A DNA stretch of 64,000 nt from positions 3,133,001 through 3,197,000 of the forward strand of contig CAJHZI010000478.1 of assembly GCA_905160935.1 (NCBI GenBank), written 5' to 3'. Positions within the stretch are counted from its first letter, which is position 1. Each line of letters begins with the position of its first letter. The DNA comes from Enchytraeus crypticus (lineage: Eukaryota; Annelida; Clitellata; Enchytraeida; Enchytraeidae). Under the pieces are notes generated by a model that was not told the DNA's origin, made no database searches, and saw only the letters and a list, made by a program, of their open reading frames with translations. Below are positions 32,423-44,312 of the stretch, piece by piece. The position numbers and the translations under genes were made by a program.

Positions 32423-32560
32423 ACTGGAGCCAGTGGCTATGTCGGTAAGATATTCGACGGCGGATCAGTATGTGCGGTGTTCAAATCCTGGGCTCGCCCG
32501 TCACTGACATCGCTTTCAAGTGATGAAACTGACGTTAAGACTAGCTTTTTGTATCTTTTT
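32423..32560 (+). mobile_element. SINE-T copy nested in SINE-GAT
   Basis: CTGGAGCCAGTGGCTATGTC, GGTAAGATATTCGACGGCGG, GTTCAAATCCTGGGCTCGCC, CACTGACATCGCTTTCAAG, GAAACTGACGTTAAG, CTAGCTTTTTG. One of the best-preserved copies. Its A-box-like and B-box-like blocks would suit Pol III transcription. Confidence 0.85.
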
Positions 32561-32577
32561 TAATAATATATGTTATG

Positions 32578-32655
32578 GAACAGAGAGGAGTTGAGAAGGT
32601 TTACTCGTATCCTGACTCCAGCTAAACTGTGTTTGAAGGGAAGATGATGATGATG
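32578..32655 (+). mobile_element. SINE-GAT, right part
   Basis: GAGTTGAGAAGGTTTACTCG, TATCCTGACTCC, GCTAAACTGTGTTTGAAGGG, AAGATGATGATGATG. The first 36 bp repeat, with changes, the segment left of the inserted SINE-T. Confidence 0.65.
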
Positions 32656-32867
32656 TTGCATACATTATGCTGTAGAATTTCTTTATCCTATAGATAAAAA
32701 TAAAAAGATTTCATTTGACGCATTAAATTTGATGATTGCAACACAGTGGTATTGGTTGTTAGAGACAGGAGAACAAAAGGCTGGAGCAGGCAATTCATGG
32801 AGCTTTATACTAGTAAAGACCGGTCGCATATTATTTATTGGACCTGCAATTTATTGAAAATCCAAAA

Positions 32868-33009
32868 TAGCTTTTAAAGCTAATGTTATCATCAGTTTCT
32901 TCACTCGAAAATGATATCAGTGACGGGCGAGCCCAGGACTTGAACCCCGCACGTACTGATCCGCGGTCGAATAACTTGCCGACATCGCCACTGGCTCCTA
33001 TCAGTGGCG
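32868..33009 (-). mobile_element. SINE-T copy
   Basis: AGCTAATGTTATCATCAG, GACGGGCGAGCCCAGGACTT, GATCCGCGGTCGAATAAC, TTGCCGACATCGCCACTGGC. It is in opposite orientation to the copy 300 bp to its left. Confidence 0.8.
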
Positions 33010-33975
33010 AAGCAATCTAGAGGTAGAAATAGATTAGTTGAGCGAGAAAATGGTTTGCATTATGACATTTGCATAATATTGCATAAAAATTGGCAAAATA
33101 CATGCAAATCGAAGCGACGATTGCTTGACATACCTATTGAATAGACTCCAACCCTGGCGGAGAAAGAAATAGAGCAGATATGGAAGTATGTCAAATGGGA
33201 AATCATACAACGTGAAGAAAACTTACAAATAAGTTATTCACAGCACACCTGCAGCGCTTTTTAAAACTAATGCGTAATTAAGAAAGAAATATTCTGGAAG
33301 GAAATTAAAATAATAAATTGTCCTTTTAATAGCACTATCATGCACTACACGTTAATGCTAAAATAAAGCTAAAAATCTAAGCTTATGGTCTGTTTTATAT
33401 TAAAACAATAATTTGATTCCATAGATTGATAATTCTTCAAGTAGTTTCTGTAATTGACCGTTAAATTTAGGTAATATTTTTAACATATATTGGGTACAGA
33501 CAAAACTATGCATTATACATTATGAGTAAATATATAATGTATATTTCTAAGGTACATATTTATACAGCATAAATTAAGTATATACATGTAAATGTATACA
33601 TATAAATACATGTAATACATGTAAATGAATGTATCTAAACACTGTACATCCATGTACAGTGGTTAGATACCGTATACGAACTTACGAAGTATGCTTTTTC
33701 TAATTGTTTACAAACTGCCTATCTTTTCTAATACTTATTTATTTAGTGTATGCGTTAATTCAGGGAATTGCTTCACTTATACGATACATGTAGTTTAACG
33801 TAGACAGACCACCCGACAGACAAGTTAGAGGCCACTCCTCATACTTCAAAGGACACCTTCTAATACTGCACCATTTAATTTAGAATTTTTCAGAGTATCG
33901 CAAACATCGGATTAAAATATTGAACTGGTTGTTGTCTCCTCTATAACTACATGTGAATGTTTGCTTGAATGTTAG
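33010..33975. other. No gene seen; contains a 40-bp palindrome
   Basis: AT-rich, with ACATGTAA-type phrases at 33540-33620 leading into the palindrome at 33631-33670 described in the findings. Confidence 0.4.
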
Positions 33976-34000
33976 ATTGTCCTCTCTCTATCTCTCTCGC

Positions 34001-34041
<41 letters not shown>

Positions 34042-34515
34042 TAGTGCAGTGCCTACCGGCAGGTCCATGGTCTACAACACCTCTGCTATTATTTGTCTTC
34101 CGCTTCCCTCTTTATGTCCACATTTGAGTGGACCAATAAATCATCTAACATACCTAATCTCGGTCTTTCTCTATCTTTATTTTCTTCCATTTTGACTTCA
34201 ATGACCTCTTTTAGTATACTTCCCCCTTATAATGTGTCCTATCCAGCTCTTCTTCCTATTTCGTAATGCTTTTATCAACTGCCTGCCTGTACCAACTCTC
34301 TCTCTCTCTTGAACTTCCTCAATTGTAACCTTTTGAGTTCAGCTAATCCTCTCCATTCTTCGCCATATATATCCACATTTACAATGCCTTTAGCTTCCTT
34401 ATATCTTCATTCCTTAATGTTTCTGTTTCACATCCATATAATAGCGTGTTCCATATGAAGGTTTTCACCATCTTTATCTCTTTATCTTTGTTTAGACTTT
34501 TTGTTCAAAGTCGTT
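33976..34515 (-). mobile_element. LINE-GA 3' end with (CT)n tail
   Basis: The plus strand shows (CT)n to 34039, TTAGTGCAGTGCCTACCGGC (complement of the tail hairpin), then complements of the VDMKRKTED, GRMEGK, HILRGE, and LLYGCET coding blocks with many stops. The ORF at 33953-34195 is an artefact of the CT run. Confidence 0.75.
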
Positions 34516-35100
34516 TCGGATTACCGAGACTGTCCTATAATTGAGCCATTAATTGATTTAACAATTAATTTTTTATTTAATTGTTCGAATATATACTTGA
34601 TGGACTAATTAACATATAAATGTTTGAATGGTTGGTATTGGATCAGATAAATGCCTTCTGCCTTTAGATTTCTACCAGCTAAATTACCATTCAGTGCGTG
34701 GGCGTCCATAATAGAAGACTGAGCGGTATAAACAATGCGAGGAAACCTGAAAAGAGATTTCATAAATGCATACCTAACTTCATCCATGATGGCATATAAT
34801 TACTGTCGTCGAGCATTTTCACGGTGTACCCCATTAGAGGTGAGGGGCGCAGAGGATCCTCCGTGCAATAATTTCATTTGCTCCCCAAATCCAGAAGTAT
34901 TTTGAATTTTATGAAATTTAAATCAGGACTACTTATTGAAAAAGTTGCTTAACAGCTATTAATAGTTCGATTTCCTTTTGCAAAATAGGTTCTGGGTTTG
35001 CTGACAAGGTTCACATATCTTCATAAGAAACCTATCGTTTAGAGGTGAAGCTAATGCTAAAATAGGTTAAAGTAGTCTTTTAATTTTGTATAATTAATAA
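34516..35100. other. No confident gene
   Basis: On the minus strand a segment at about 34754-34690 is bounded by CTTTTCAG and ATGGTAAT, like a 60-nt exon, but no frame is persuasive. The rest is noncoding by eye. Confidence 0.3.
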
Positions 35101-35109
35101 CAATTTCAT

Positions 35110-35305
35110 ATATATAAATGAAAAGGAAGGCTGAGGATAGAATTAGTTGGAAGAGTTATATGCCATGGACCTGCCGTTATGCAGTGCACTAGAGAAAGAA
35201 GAAAAGAATAATAATAAGAAGAAGAAGAAGAAGAAGAAAAGAAGAGGAAGAAGAAGAAGAAGAAAAGAAATCGAAGAAGAAGTAGTAGAAAAAGAAGAAG
35301 ATAAT
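35110..35305 (+). mobile_element. LINE-GA 3' end with (GAA)n tail
   Basis: AATGAAAAGGAAGGCTGAGG, TATATGCCATGGACCTGCCG, ATGCAGTGCACTAGAGAAAG, followed by a 90-bp GAA/GAG array. The usual GA tail has turned into a GAA array here. Confidence 0.7.
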
Positions 35306-35689
35306 TAATACAGAGTTACCCCTCCTCACTTCAAAAACTGTTAAGTTGCTGTAGCTGTGTAATTGACGCTCTAAAATGGGAATATTTTCCATGATGACAT
35401 ACTATTACATGTAGCGTGATTACAGAAATAATATGCTGAAGCTGAACATTATGCAGATAATGAGGTTTCAGATGATGAAGCCTGTAATGGAAGTCAAATG
35501 TTAAAAACGATGTTAGATTTTAGCTGGTCATCGTTAGAGGCTTTAACTCCGATGAATAAAGATGCACAGTAGTGATATTCTACTTCGCAAAATGGACAAT
35601 ATCAATTTCAGAAGGTGTTCTGCATTGTGAAGCAAGTGAACTATCTATAGAGAATTAAAATTATTTCTTATTTAAATTTAAATGGTAAA

Positions 35690-36725
35690 GGCTAATTTTA
35701 CCTACCTAACCTCGGCCTGTCTCTGCCTTTTTTCCTTCCATTCTACTTTCAATGACCTCTTTTAACAGACCTTCCCCCATGGGATGTGTCCTATCCAACT
35801 CATCTTCCTACTTCTTAAAAAAATTTATCAACTGTCTATCTGTACCAACTCCCTCCAGAACTTCCTCACTTGTAACCTTTTGAGTCCATTTAATCCTCTC
35901 CATTCTTCTCCATATTTCTAATGCCTCCAGTTTCCTAATATCTACCTTCCTAAAGGTCTATGTCTCACATCCATACAATAGCGTGGTCCAAACCAAAGTT
36001 TTCACTATCCTTTTATCTCTGTGTCTTTCTTTAGACTTTTGGTTAATAGTTCTTTTCTATTACCAAAGGCCGCCTTTGCTTGTGCAATCCTACTGCATAT
36101 TTCAGTCTCTCATTTCCCGACATCGGTTATAGTATGACTCAAATATTTGAAACTCCTTACTTGTTCCAATTTCATAAAATTTACTGTGATATTACCTTCT
36201 CCATTATTATGTGAAACACTCATCACTTTGATCTTATTGACACTAATCTTCATATCTCAATGTAGTATCATTCAGCCTATCCATTATCTTCTGAAGTTCA
36301 GTCTCGTTTTCCGCTACCATTCCTTGGTCATCTGCAAATCGTACATCTTGTAAAAATTTTCCTACTACCGTTATTAATTTTCCATGTCTTCCACAGCTTC
36401 CTCCATCATTGCCTCAGTGTAAATGTTAAACAGCATCGGCGAAATGCTACAACCTTGACATAATCCCGTCCTATTTTACCTTATTCTGAGTATTCTTGTT
36501 GGATTTTGATTACTTGCTCTTTGATTCATGTACAAGTTCAAAATTAGTCTTCTATCTCTCCAGTCAATTCCTATTCTTTTTAAGATATTCATCGTCGTTA
36601 TCCAATCAATCCCATCAAAGGCCTTCTCAAAATCTAAAAAGCATACAAAAGCGTCATTTCCATATTCAAATCTTCTTTCGCAAAGAACCCGCATTACCCT
36701 TATTGCTTCTCATGATATCATTCGT
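35690..36725 (-). mobile_element. LINE-GA reverse transcriptase fragment, 1 kb
   Basis: The best RT remnant in the window. On the minus strand, from the right: ERRFEYGNDAFVCFLDFEKA (palm start), FDGIDW, NILKRIGIDWRDRRLILNLY (within 36694-36476), then after a frame change GCSISPMLFNIYTEAMMEEA, VRFADDQGM at about 36340-36315 with the catalytic FADD intact, and further right-to-left the YLGxTI-like and GRMEGK blocks. Several stops and frameshifts make it inactive. The hairpin tail is missing. Only the 73-codon piece at 36694-36476 has a start codon by chance. Confidence 0.85.
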
Positions 36726-36762
36726 GATGTTATTATTATTATTATTATTATTATTATATTCA
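36726..36762. repeat. (ATT)n microsatellite
   Basis: A pure TTA/ATT run adjoining the LINE fragment. Confidence 0.9.
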
Positions 36763-37828
36763 TATTACTTTAAATAAATATATTCAGCTTTATAAACTAC
36801 TAGAAATGCTTTATAACAGTTTATGCATTTATGTTCAGTCCGGTGTCTACTAAATAGCTTGCCTAAGAATATAAGACAGTACAACTCTATCCATTTATCA
36901 TGTTCACGGAAGGTGCCTAATAGCCTTTTAGTTCCCTTTTTAAGTGCAGAGACAGAAGCGGAAAATTAGAATGCATGACACAAGAAACTTGAAATTATGT
37001 CGCTATTCTATTAGGCCTACTAAAGAAAATGTTGGAGTGGTAAAATATGCAGAGTAAAAATTGTCACTAAAATTATTTGACTATCGTCAACGCATTTTAA
37101 AATAGTTTTACAGCACTGGACGTAATTTTTGTGTTATTTAAATTTTCTGTGTCCGAATTTTTGCCTAGGATCTCTCACTTGAAGTAGAACAGCGAGAAAC
37201 GCATTGACTTAATACGAAGTCTGGTTTTAACCCACGCCCGGAAGCCTTGTCCAGCTGCAACAGTTTGCGGGAACATCAGAGAGCCAGAGAGTTGTGGCCG
37301 GCGCCATCACATTTGCATAGGACGCTGAGAAGGTTTGCGGATTCGAGTCAGCTGAATGGATCACAAGGTAATCAGGATTGAAAGAAACGTCCGCCAAACG
37401 TCACAAAGTCTCCAACGAAATTGATTACGCTCGTAACATGCCGTCGTTTGTCGATTTTACAATTCTTGCTCTAGAAATTCATTAATTTTACTGAATAACC
37501 AAACGTAAAGAACTAATCAAATAAATAAAATAGTATTTGAATTATTACAATAAAGGTTTAGCATCTTCAACAATCGGTTAAGCAGGAATGTTACTACATC
37601 ATTTTAATCACAGATAGACTTATCCAATACAATTTGTGTAGAAAATTTTTATGAAAAAGGTGCGATTCATAACAGAGCTGGTTTAGTGGTAAAACGTCGG
37701 ACAGAAGAGGGCCTGAAAATTCATGATGAAATAATGTGTAAGCCTGCTACATAAAGCGGATAATGGAGGCTACATGAGAAAAGACAGGAAAAAAAATTCC
37801 AGACAATGAGAGAAAAAGTATTGTATAA
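36763..37828 (+). other. Possible GC-richer exon-like island within AT-rich DNA
   Basis: About 37190-37367 is GC-richer than its surroundings. It ends ATGGATCACAAG|GTAATC, a plausible start codon and donor, which would suit the first exon of an unseen plus-strand gene. There is no homology support. The flanking sequence is featureless. Confidence 0.2.
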
Positions 37829-37956
37829 AAGCTTGGTAAAGCTTATGTTGACGTCAGTTTCCTCACTCTAAAGCGATGTCATTGACGGGCGAGCCCAGGA
37901 TTTGAACCCCGCACATACTGATACGCAGTGGAATATCTTACCGACATCGCTCCAGC
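37829..37956 (-). mobile_element. SINE-T copy
   Basis: TTGACGTCAGTTTCCTCACTC, GACGGGCGAGCCCAGGATTT, GAACCCCGCACATACTGATA, TCTTACCGACATCGCTCC. Confidence 0.8.
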
Positions 37957-38636
37957 CATAAAGGGATAAGTATCATTCACTTAGAAGTTATTAGTTATAC
38001 GTCACAGTGTCTACCTCTTCAAAGATATACAGTTTCTATGTTAAAGGAAGAAATACAATTGAACTGAGTCATTATTGCTTTATCTAGCATCAGAGTGATA
38101 TGACTTTGCTACAGTATTATTTTAACCAGAATTAAATAAAAATCGAGTTAAATGCTTTGTAAATCAATGGAGTCTGGAGTCTTTCATCGCTAAAGAATAA
38201 ATGACAAATATAATTTTGTTAAAGTTGCTTTGCGAAATGAAGGCGTGTTTAAGCAGTCTCTAAGGATTTATTCCATTTAGATATCCATTAGTTTAGAGCT
38301 GGATGAATTTTCATTTTATAAATAGTTATAATAAATGGAAGAAGATTAACCTAAATACAAAATTCCGTACTGAATTACACAGAATTTCTTTTTTACTAAG
38401 TACTGAGTTAGTTCTTATTTAAATCATATTCTTCTGAAATAATTATCACTGATCTCTGATACCATATTTGAATAAATAAACGGAAATTAAGCATTTGTAA
38501 AAACAATTTATTATTATATTTATGATATTAGTTATTAATAATAACAGCTAGGAATATTCTTGAGTCTTTTCAGTTCAACTTTGCTTCCAGCAAGCACACC
38601 ACACGTGGTCCTTCTTTTTTCGCTGTGTTATTAGTC

Positions 38637-38774
38637 GTAGGTGTCGGTGATGTAGGTGATGTAGGTGATGTAGGTGATATAGGTGATGTAGGTGTTGTGG
38701 GTGATGTAGGTGATGTAGGTGATATAGGTGATGTAGTTGTTGTGGGTGATGTAGGTGATGTAGGTGACTTAGGT
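38637..38774. repeat. 9-bp minisatellite with 54-bp higher-order period
   Basis: GTAGGTGAT units, with the order of variants (GATATAGGT, GTTGTGGGT) repeating every six units. The Gly-Asp-Val ORF of 62 residues is an artefact. Confidence 0.9.
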
Positions 38775-41115
38775 TTCTTATTCGGTGGTCAAAAGTTCAT
38801 TAGTAACTACTAACAGCTATAATTCTAATCTAAGCCTACTATTACCTTGTAATGTAATCATTAGAGGCTATTTGTCATTTGTTCCAACATATTCAGTAAA
38901 ATAAAATAACTTACTCGTTTTTAAGATTCATTTCGACAGATGTCTCAATTCACTATTCACCTTCATGGCAAGGCTGTCGATCAGATGGGCTGTATCCTTT
39001 TTACGTTAGTATTTTTTCAAGGCAGTAATTGATAAAGTACTGAGGCTATCTACCAAGGCGGGATTCCACAAGGGCTCCCTGCCCACGTGAGAAGAAAGAT
39101 CATGCCTTGTACGACTGTAGCTTTTTATCATGATCTCTCTCAGACCATAGAGAAAATATCAGTCTTCATGGTCTTCTTTTAGTAACAGGGTTAAAATTTC
39201 GAGCTCTCATGATTACATTAAAATCAACGATTAACATTTCTTGTTTAAATGTTAGTTCCTTATTACATAATTAATATAAAAAGGTTCACTAATTATTTAT
39301 TTAATTACTACATTTATCAAATCGTTTATATTTACACAAGTATGAGTGAATCGGCAAATAAAGGCTAAAATAGCACTTACCTGTTCCGTGAATAGATAAA
39401 TTGCAAAATTAATAGGAACCAAGATTATGTGAAATAATATTTAGATTATTTACTATGGTACTCAAATAAATTTTTAAGAGTAGGTATACATGCAGAAAGT
39501 AGTGTATTGAGATACTTTGACATAAAAAGTAAGCGCTTCAAAAATAATTAAATTTATAATTTCTTAATAAATTTCTAAGATACGCCTCATTTAAGCCATT
39601 CTTATAATATTCAACTGAAGAGATCGTGACCTAATAATTCGGCAGACTGTTCCACGCATTTATGTGCCTATGATTATAAATTAAATGCTCTGCTTCAATT
39701 TGAAAGAGAGCTAAAGTTAAAAGGCCCCGTTATTTCTTTGTACCTTTTTACGGTAAAAACACTCACCAGATGGCATATAAGTCGAATTATTCAGTGCTTT
39801 AAATTACGTGCATGTAATTAAATCTGATTTAAGTCTGCTAAGTTCCAGAGACTTGGATCCAAGATCTCAGAGTCTCTGGAGATTTGTCCAATCAAGTCAT
39901 TACGCCATGCAGTAAAGCGTTTTGAACAGATTCAATAAATTAAATACAACTCTCCTGCATGTACATGTAGATCAAACGTATTACGTTTGAGCAGTAGTTC
40001 AAGTGTAGTTCTGACAAAGACAGTGAAAGGTTTAAAATGCAAATGTTGTTTATTTTGAACTGAAACAATTAAGCATATTTTAAGTTCTTTGTTTAGTTTT
40101 ATTAAATATTTTCATAAAAATTTGAGATTAACACGAAAAACTATGTGCTTTCTTCATACATATCTCGTATTGCCTAATTGCATAATAATCGTTCATTTTC
40201 ATGTGAACCTATATATTTGCTTACCCTGATTCTATTTTTTTGCCTTAATAGGCCTTCATGAGGATCGTCGGGCCTGTGGAATGTAGAGCCTATATCCAAT
40301 TTTCGCATCGTTATTTTTGTATAAAATTTCATAATATATAATGTCGCTTTTAATTTTCGTGAAAGGAAATATTTATTTTATGTTTGTATAATGGGTTGAA
40401 TGCATTACTATTTTAAGATAAATCCAACTTCTTCTGTTCACAGATATTTTCCACGAAATATCATGGAAAAATGCAGCATAGAGCCAATAATAAATTAGTC
40501 ACTAAAATTATAGTATTTAAATTTATATTAGAAAATGAATAGGTCTATAGCATTTTTAAGGATTTTTTATTTCTTAGTTTCTTATCTCTCTTGAGGAACG
40601 ATAATTAACAGCACAGTCTAAATTTGGTATCAGACTGACATTTGTTTCGTCTATGAGGACTAAAAATGTTACGACTGGTTCATCATTGTAAACTAAAATG
40701 TATTACTGGCTATCTATCAGAAAGTCGTTCTCTTTGGCTCATTTATCAAATCACATTTTCACAAAAAATCTATTGCGAAAAACAAAAACCTTTCTCTAAA
40801 AGCAGGGTAACTAAGAAATTGGTTAATTATTGGTTAATTACTGGTTAAATGCAATACCTAGTTATTACTAGCCATAAATAATTGAAGTATTACGTAAACG
40901 TTGTGCATTACTAATAAATGCTTTTATAAAAATGAATCTGAAAGAAAGTTTGCGTTAATAATTTTATCAATTGGTTGTTTAGCTGATTTTCATAATTTTA
41001 AATGAATTTTCATGCATTATGACGTCTGCATTACAACCTATCAACTCCGAACCAACCATAGTCAACAAGTAAATTAGATGATCTGGAAAATGTTCCGTAG
41101 AACGTTAAGATATCA
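38775..41115. other. No gene seen
   Basis: AT-rich and repeat-poor. Contains overlapping palindromes at 39845-39879 (see findings). The 60-residue ORF at 40666-40848 lacks any motif. Confidence 0.35.
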
Positions 41116-41116
41116 A

Positions 41117-41249
<133 letters not shown>

Positions 41250-41936
41250 TATAGCAATTACAAATTAATTTAAATTATCTAATTACTAATGATCATATTA
41301 TTTAATACTCTATTTATTAATAATTATCAAACTCATGCAAACAGTGAAAGCATTTACTTTCACTAGTTTCACGTGTAAAATGACAATCACGTTGTCGCTC
41401 TGGCATAAAAGAATCGAAATTGTTTGTCCCATAACCTCTTAAATAAATTATTTCAGAGAAAGGGGGAAGTGGGTGGCGATAGTCTTTATTGTGTGAAGAC
41501 AAAACGTGTATAGTTCTTTAAAATATGCAACAAAATTCGTTGAAAGACGCTGCAATAGTTCGTCGTTAGCTTTTATGTTTCCCAGTTTTTCTCTTAATTA
41601 TTCTTAATTAAACGATGATGACCTCCTGAAGTCTAATAAGTTGTACAACCGCTTGATGTATGAATATCTTCACATCTGGGGCAAATGAGTGAGGCCAAAT
41701 CGTATTTACTGGGGTCAAAATCTTCTAATTAGGGCAATCCTATATTTATCAAATATTAAACTATTGACGGTGGTCAGCTAGATAAGATGTGTATCATCTT
41801 CCCTGACGGCCGTTGTTCTAGTTTCTACAGACTGTTTGATACCCTGTACTTCTGGGAACTTTTATTTTATTTCTTTTAAATGTATATTTCTATTTGTATT
41901 TGTCAGTGATTTGGTGTTGATGCTGAAATAAACACA

Positions 41937-41939
<3 letters not shown>

Positions 41940-41976
<37 letters not shown>
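41940..41976. repeat. (CT)n microsatellite
   Basis: A pure CT run not flanked by the LINE-GA tail. Confidence 0.9.
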
Positions 41977-41982
<6 letters not shown>

Positions 41983-42270
41983 AGTCAAGATGGGCATTAT
42001 TTATAGTTTTTGAGGAACATCTAGCCGTTATTGGATTGAAATTAAATACTTCGATTAATTGAAACACTGCAATAATATTAAAATACACTCATAACTTTTG
42101 GAAGCACACTCTGCATGCAACATAACAAAATGTTGCCTTTTGCAAACAAATAAATGTAATAATTTATATACCAAAATGTGTATATAAGCGCAAGAATGGC
42201 TTAGCTGCGCCTATGGCTCAGAAATAGACTAGGCCTACAGTTTTCCTGTCTTCAATATTAATGATAATAT

Positions 42271-42416
42271 CTGGGCTGAGCCGGTGGCTTGTTTGTAAGT
42301 AAGTCAACAGAGTGAGGTTCAGTAGGTGCAGGTTTCGAATCCAGTGCTCTCCCCGTTACTGACATGTTATTCGAGCAGGAAACTGATTTCAAACTTTGCA
42401 TTAGCCTTAACCTTAT
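42271..42416 (+). mobile_element. SINE-T, diverged copy
   Basis: CTGAGCCGGTGGCTTG, GCAGGTTTCGAATCC, CCCCGTTACTGACATG, GAGCAGGAAACTGATTTCAA, TTAGCCTTAACCTT. Confidence 0.6.
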
Positions 42417-42595
42417 AATATACCTGATATCGCTGGTTAGAATTATTTTAATATTTAAATATTTTAATAGTGAATATTTTTGTATATTTTGTTTAGAACT
42501 TGAACTTTGAGCGTTGCTCTCGCTACATTCTACTACATTTCTACGCAGGGAGAATTGGGAGAATAGACCTTAGACTGAGAAACTGGATGATAGTT

Positions 42596-42632
42596 AGAGA
42601 GAGAGAGAGAGAGAGTGAGAGAGAGAGAGACA
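42596..42632. repeat. (GA)n microsatellite
   Basis: GA run with one TGA interruption. Confidence 0.9.
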
Positions 42633-43032
42633 AAAATTAAAAGTGAGAGTATGGCTCTACACACTCTCGTGAAATCGTGAAAACGTACTGAAATAATATT
42701 TTGCGTGATTCCCTGATTTAGCCCACCGGATAAGACTTGCTAAGGCTTTTAGCTCGTTAAATTACTCAAGTTTACGTTCAACGTATACGAACGAGACGGC
42801 AACTTAGCTGCCTTGCCTTGGGGTGAAATAGTTTCTTGAATTAACCTTACCGTGAAGCGTGAAATTGTGGAACCGGCAGAAATTAGATGAAGTTATCGTG
42901 GAATCGACGTGAAATCAAAGAGATGTTCTAGCTCGTACTAATGGCAGCTGTTTATCTCATCCTAGAAGATGCTAGCGCCGTGACAGACACCAGATGGCCT
43001 CCAGTGCAAGAGCTACTGGCGCCGATGTTTAG

Positions 43033-43058
43033 CCCCCCCCCCCCCCCCCCCCCCCCCC
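43033..43058. repeat. 26-nt cytosine homopolymer
   Basis: Uninterrupted C run (poly-G on the minus strand) in a GC-richer segment. Its true length is uncertain because such runs are error-prone in sequencing. Confidence 0.9.
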
Positions 43059-43275
43059 GTCTCTATCCTCTCATAGACCCCCGCCCCTTCTTAAACTACG
43101 ACTTACGATGTATCCCCGTCCGTTCATTGCCCAACCTGCTGCTGCGTCAGCCTGGGGCTAATAGGGTTGTCTGTTGCAGAGATCTGTTGTCTGCAGATCT
43201 TTAGAATGGTCCACAATATCTATGGATTTATGACAAATTGTTACATTGTAAATATTCAAAGATAAAAAAACAAAG

Positions 43276-43410
43276 CTAAAGCCTAATTAAATATCAGTTT
43301 CCGGCAGCGAAAGTGTGTCCGTGCCTTGCACGAGGACTGGATTTGAACCATACTAATACTGATACGCTGTCGGACAATTTTTAGAAATGCTACTAAGCCA
43401 ATCCAGATGC
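43276..43410 (-). mobile_element. SINE-T, diverged copy
   Basis: TATCAGTTTCCGGCAGCGAAAG, CGAGGACTGGATTTGAACC, ACTAATACTGATACGC. The head is decayed. Confidence 0.55.
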
Positions 43411-44104
43411 CATCTCAGATAAGCTAACTATATTAGATTTAATGTAGGTTGTAGACAGTGGAAACGCTTTTCGAATCCCCTAAGACGAATTTGTCTACCG
43501 TTGGGTGGAGAATCTGATGCAAATAAAACGAAAAGAGACAATACGTTTAGAATTATTTTATATAATTTTGATAGCTGTATTTTAGGTGTAGTAATTATTG
43601 CATTTTTGATCTGCTTGTGCTAATCTTCGCCTAATGATCAACAAAGATATTCGGCATTGAATATACTAATCAGATGATTCTCTGATATAAATGCGTATGT
43701 AAGTTACAAAACCAGCTGATAATTACAATTTTTTTACTTTAATAGAAACATTTTACAGAGCTCTGCTACGTTGAAAACTAGATGTTCGATATATATATTC
43801 CTAGTGACCAGTCAAACAACTGGAAACGATAACAATAACGCACTCACGAGCGATTGTTCCAGATCCAGGACTGTATGGATAAAGAGCTCTTCCGCCTCGA
43901 ATGACCGGAAGTTGCCGAAGAGAGAATGTACTTTTTGAGGAAATTAAGCGGAGTTACTATTTTCTGCAATTGCTAGGGTTTTCAAGTTTACACCCGCAGC
44001 ATACTTTTATCCTAAATGATCGTATTTTTTCAATTCCAAGTGATAGATTTCAGAACATAGCAAAATCGAGCAAGCTTATTTTATTGGTTGAAGTCGATAA
44101 TTTT
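43411..44104. other. No gene seen
   Basis: A 72-residue plus-strand ORF at 43901-44119 runs into the LINE fragment and has no recognisable domain. Confidence 0.35.
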
Positions 44105-44312
44105 GGTTTTTATATATGACACATTCCATGGGGTAAAGTCTGTATTAAAAGAGGTCATAGAGGCTGAATGGAAGGAAAGAGAGGCAGAGGCTGCTGAGAT
44201 TAGGAATGTAAGACGACTTCTAGATCCACTCATATGTGGACATGAAGAGGATGGCGGAAGACAGAGAAGAGTGGAGGCGTTATGCATGTATGCCATGAAC
44301 CTTCTGACTGGC
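44105..44312 (+). mobile_element. LINE-GA 3' end
   Basis: GACACATTCCATGGGG, AAAGAGGTCATAGAGGCTG, GGAAAGAGAGGCAGAGGC, CATATGTGGACATGAAGAGG, GAGTGGAGGCGTTATG. The last 85 codons of ORF2 have frame breaks and the tail is lost. Confidence 0.75.

Noticed and set aside
34690..34754. A short minus-strand exon between CTTTTCAG and ATGGTAAT
   Set aside because: No frame gives a convincing peptide and no partner exons were found.
38637..38774. CRISPR-like array
   Set aside because: Direct 9-bp tandem units without spacers in a eukaryotic context; it is a minisatellite. The same applies to 45247-45322.
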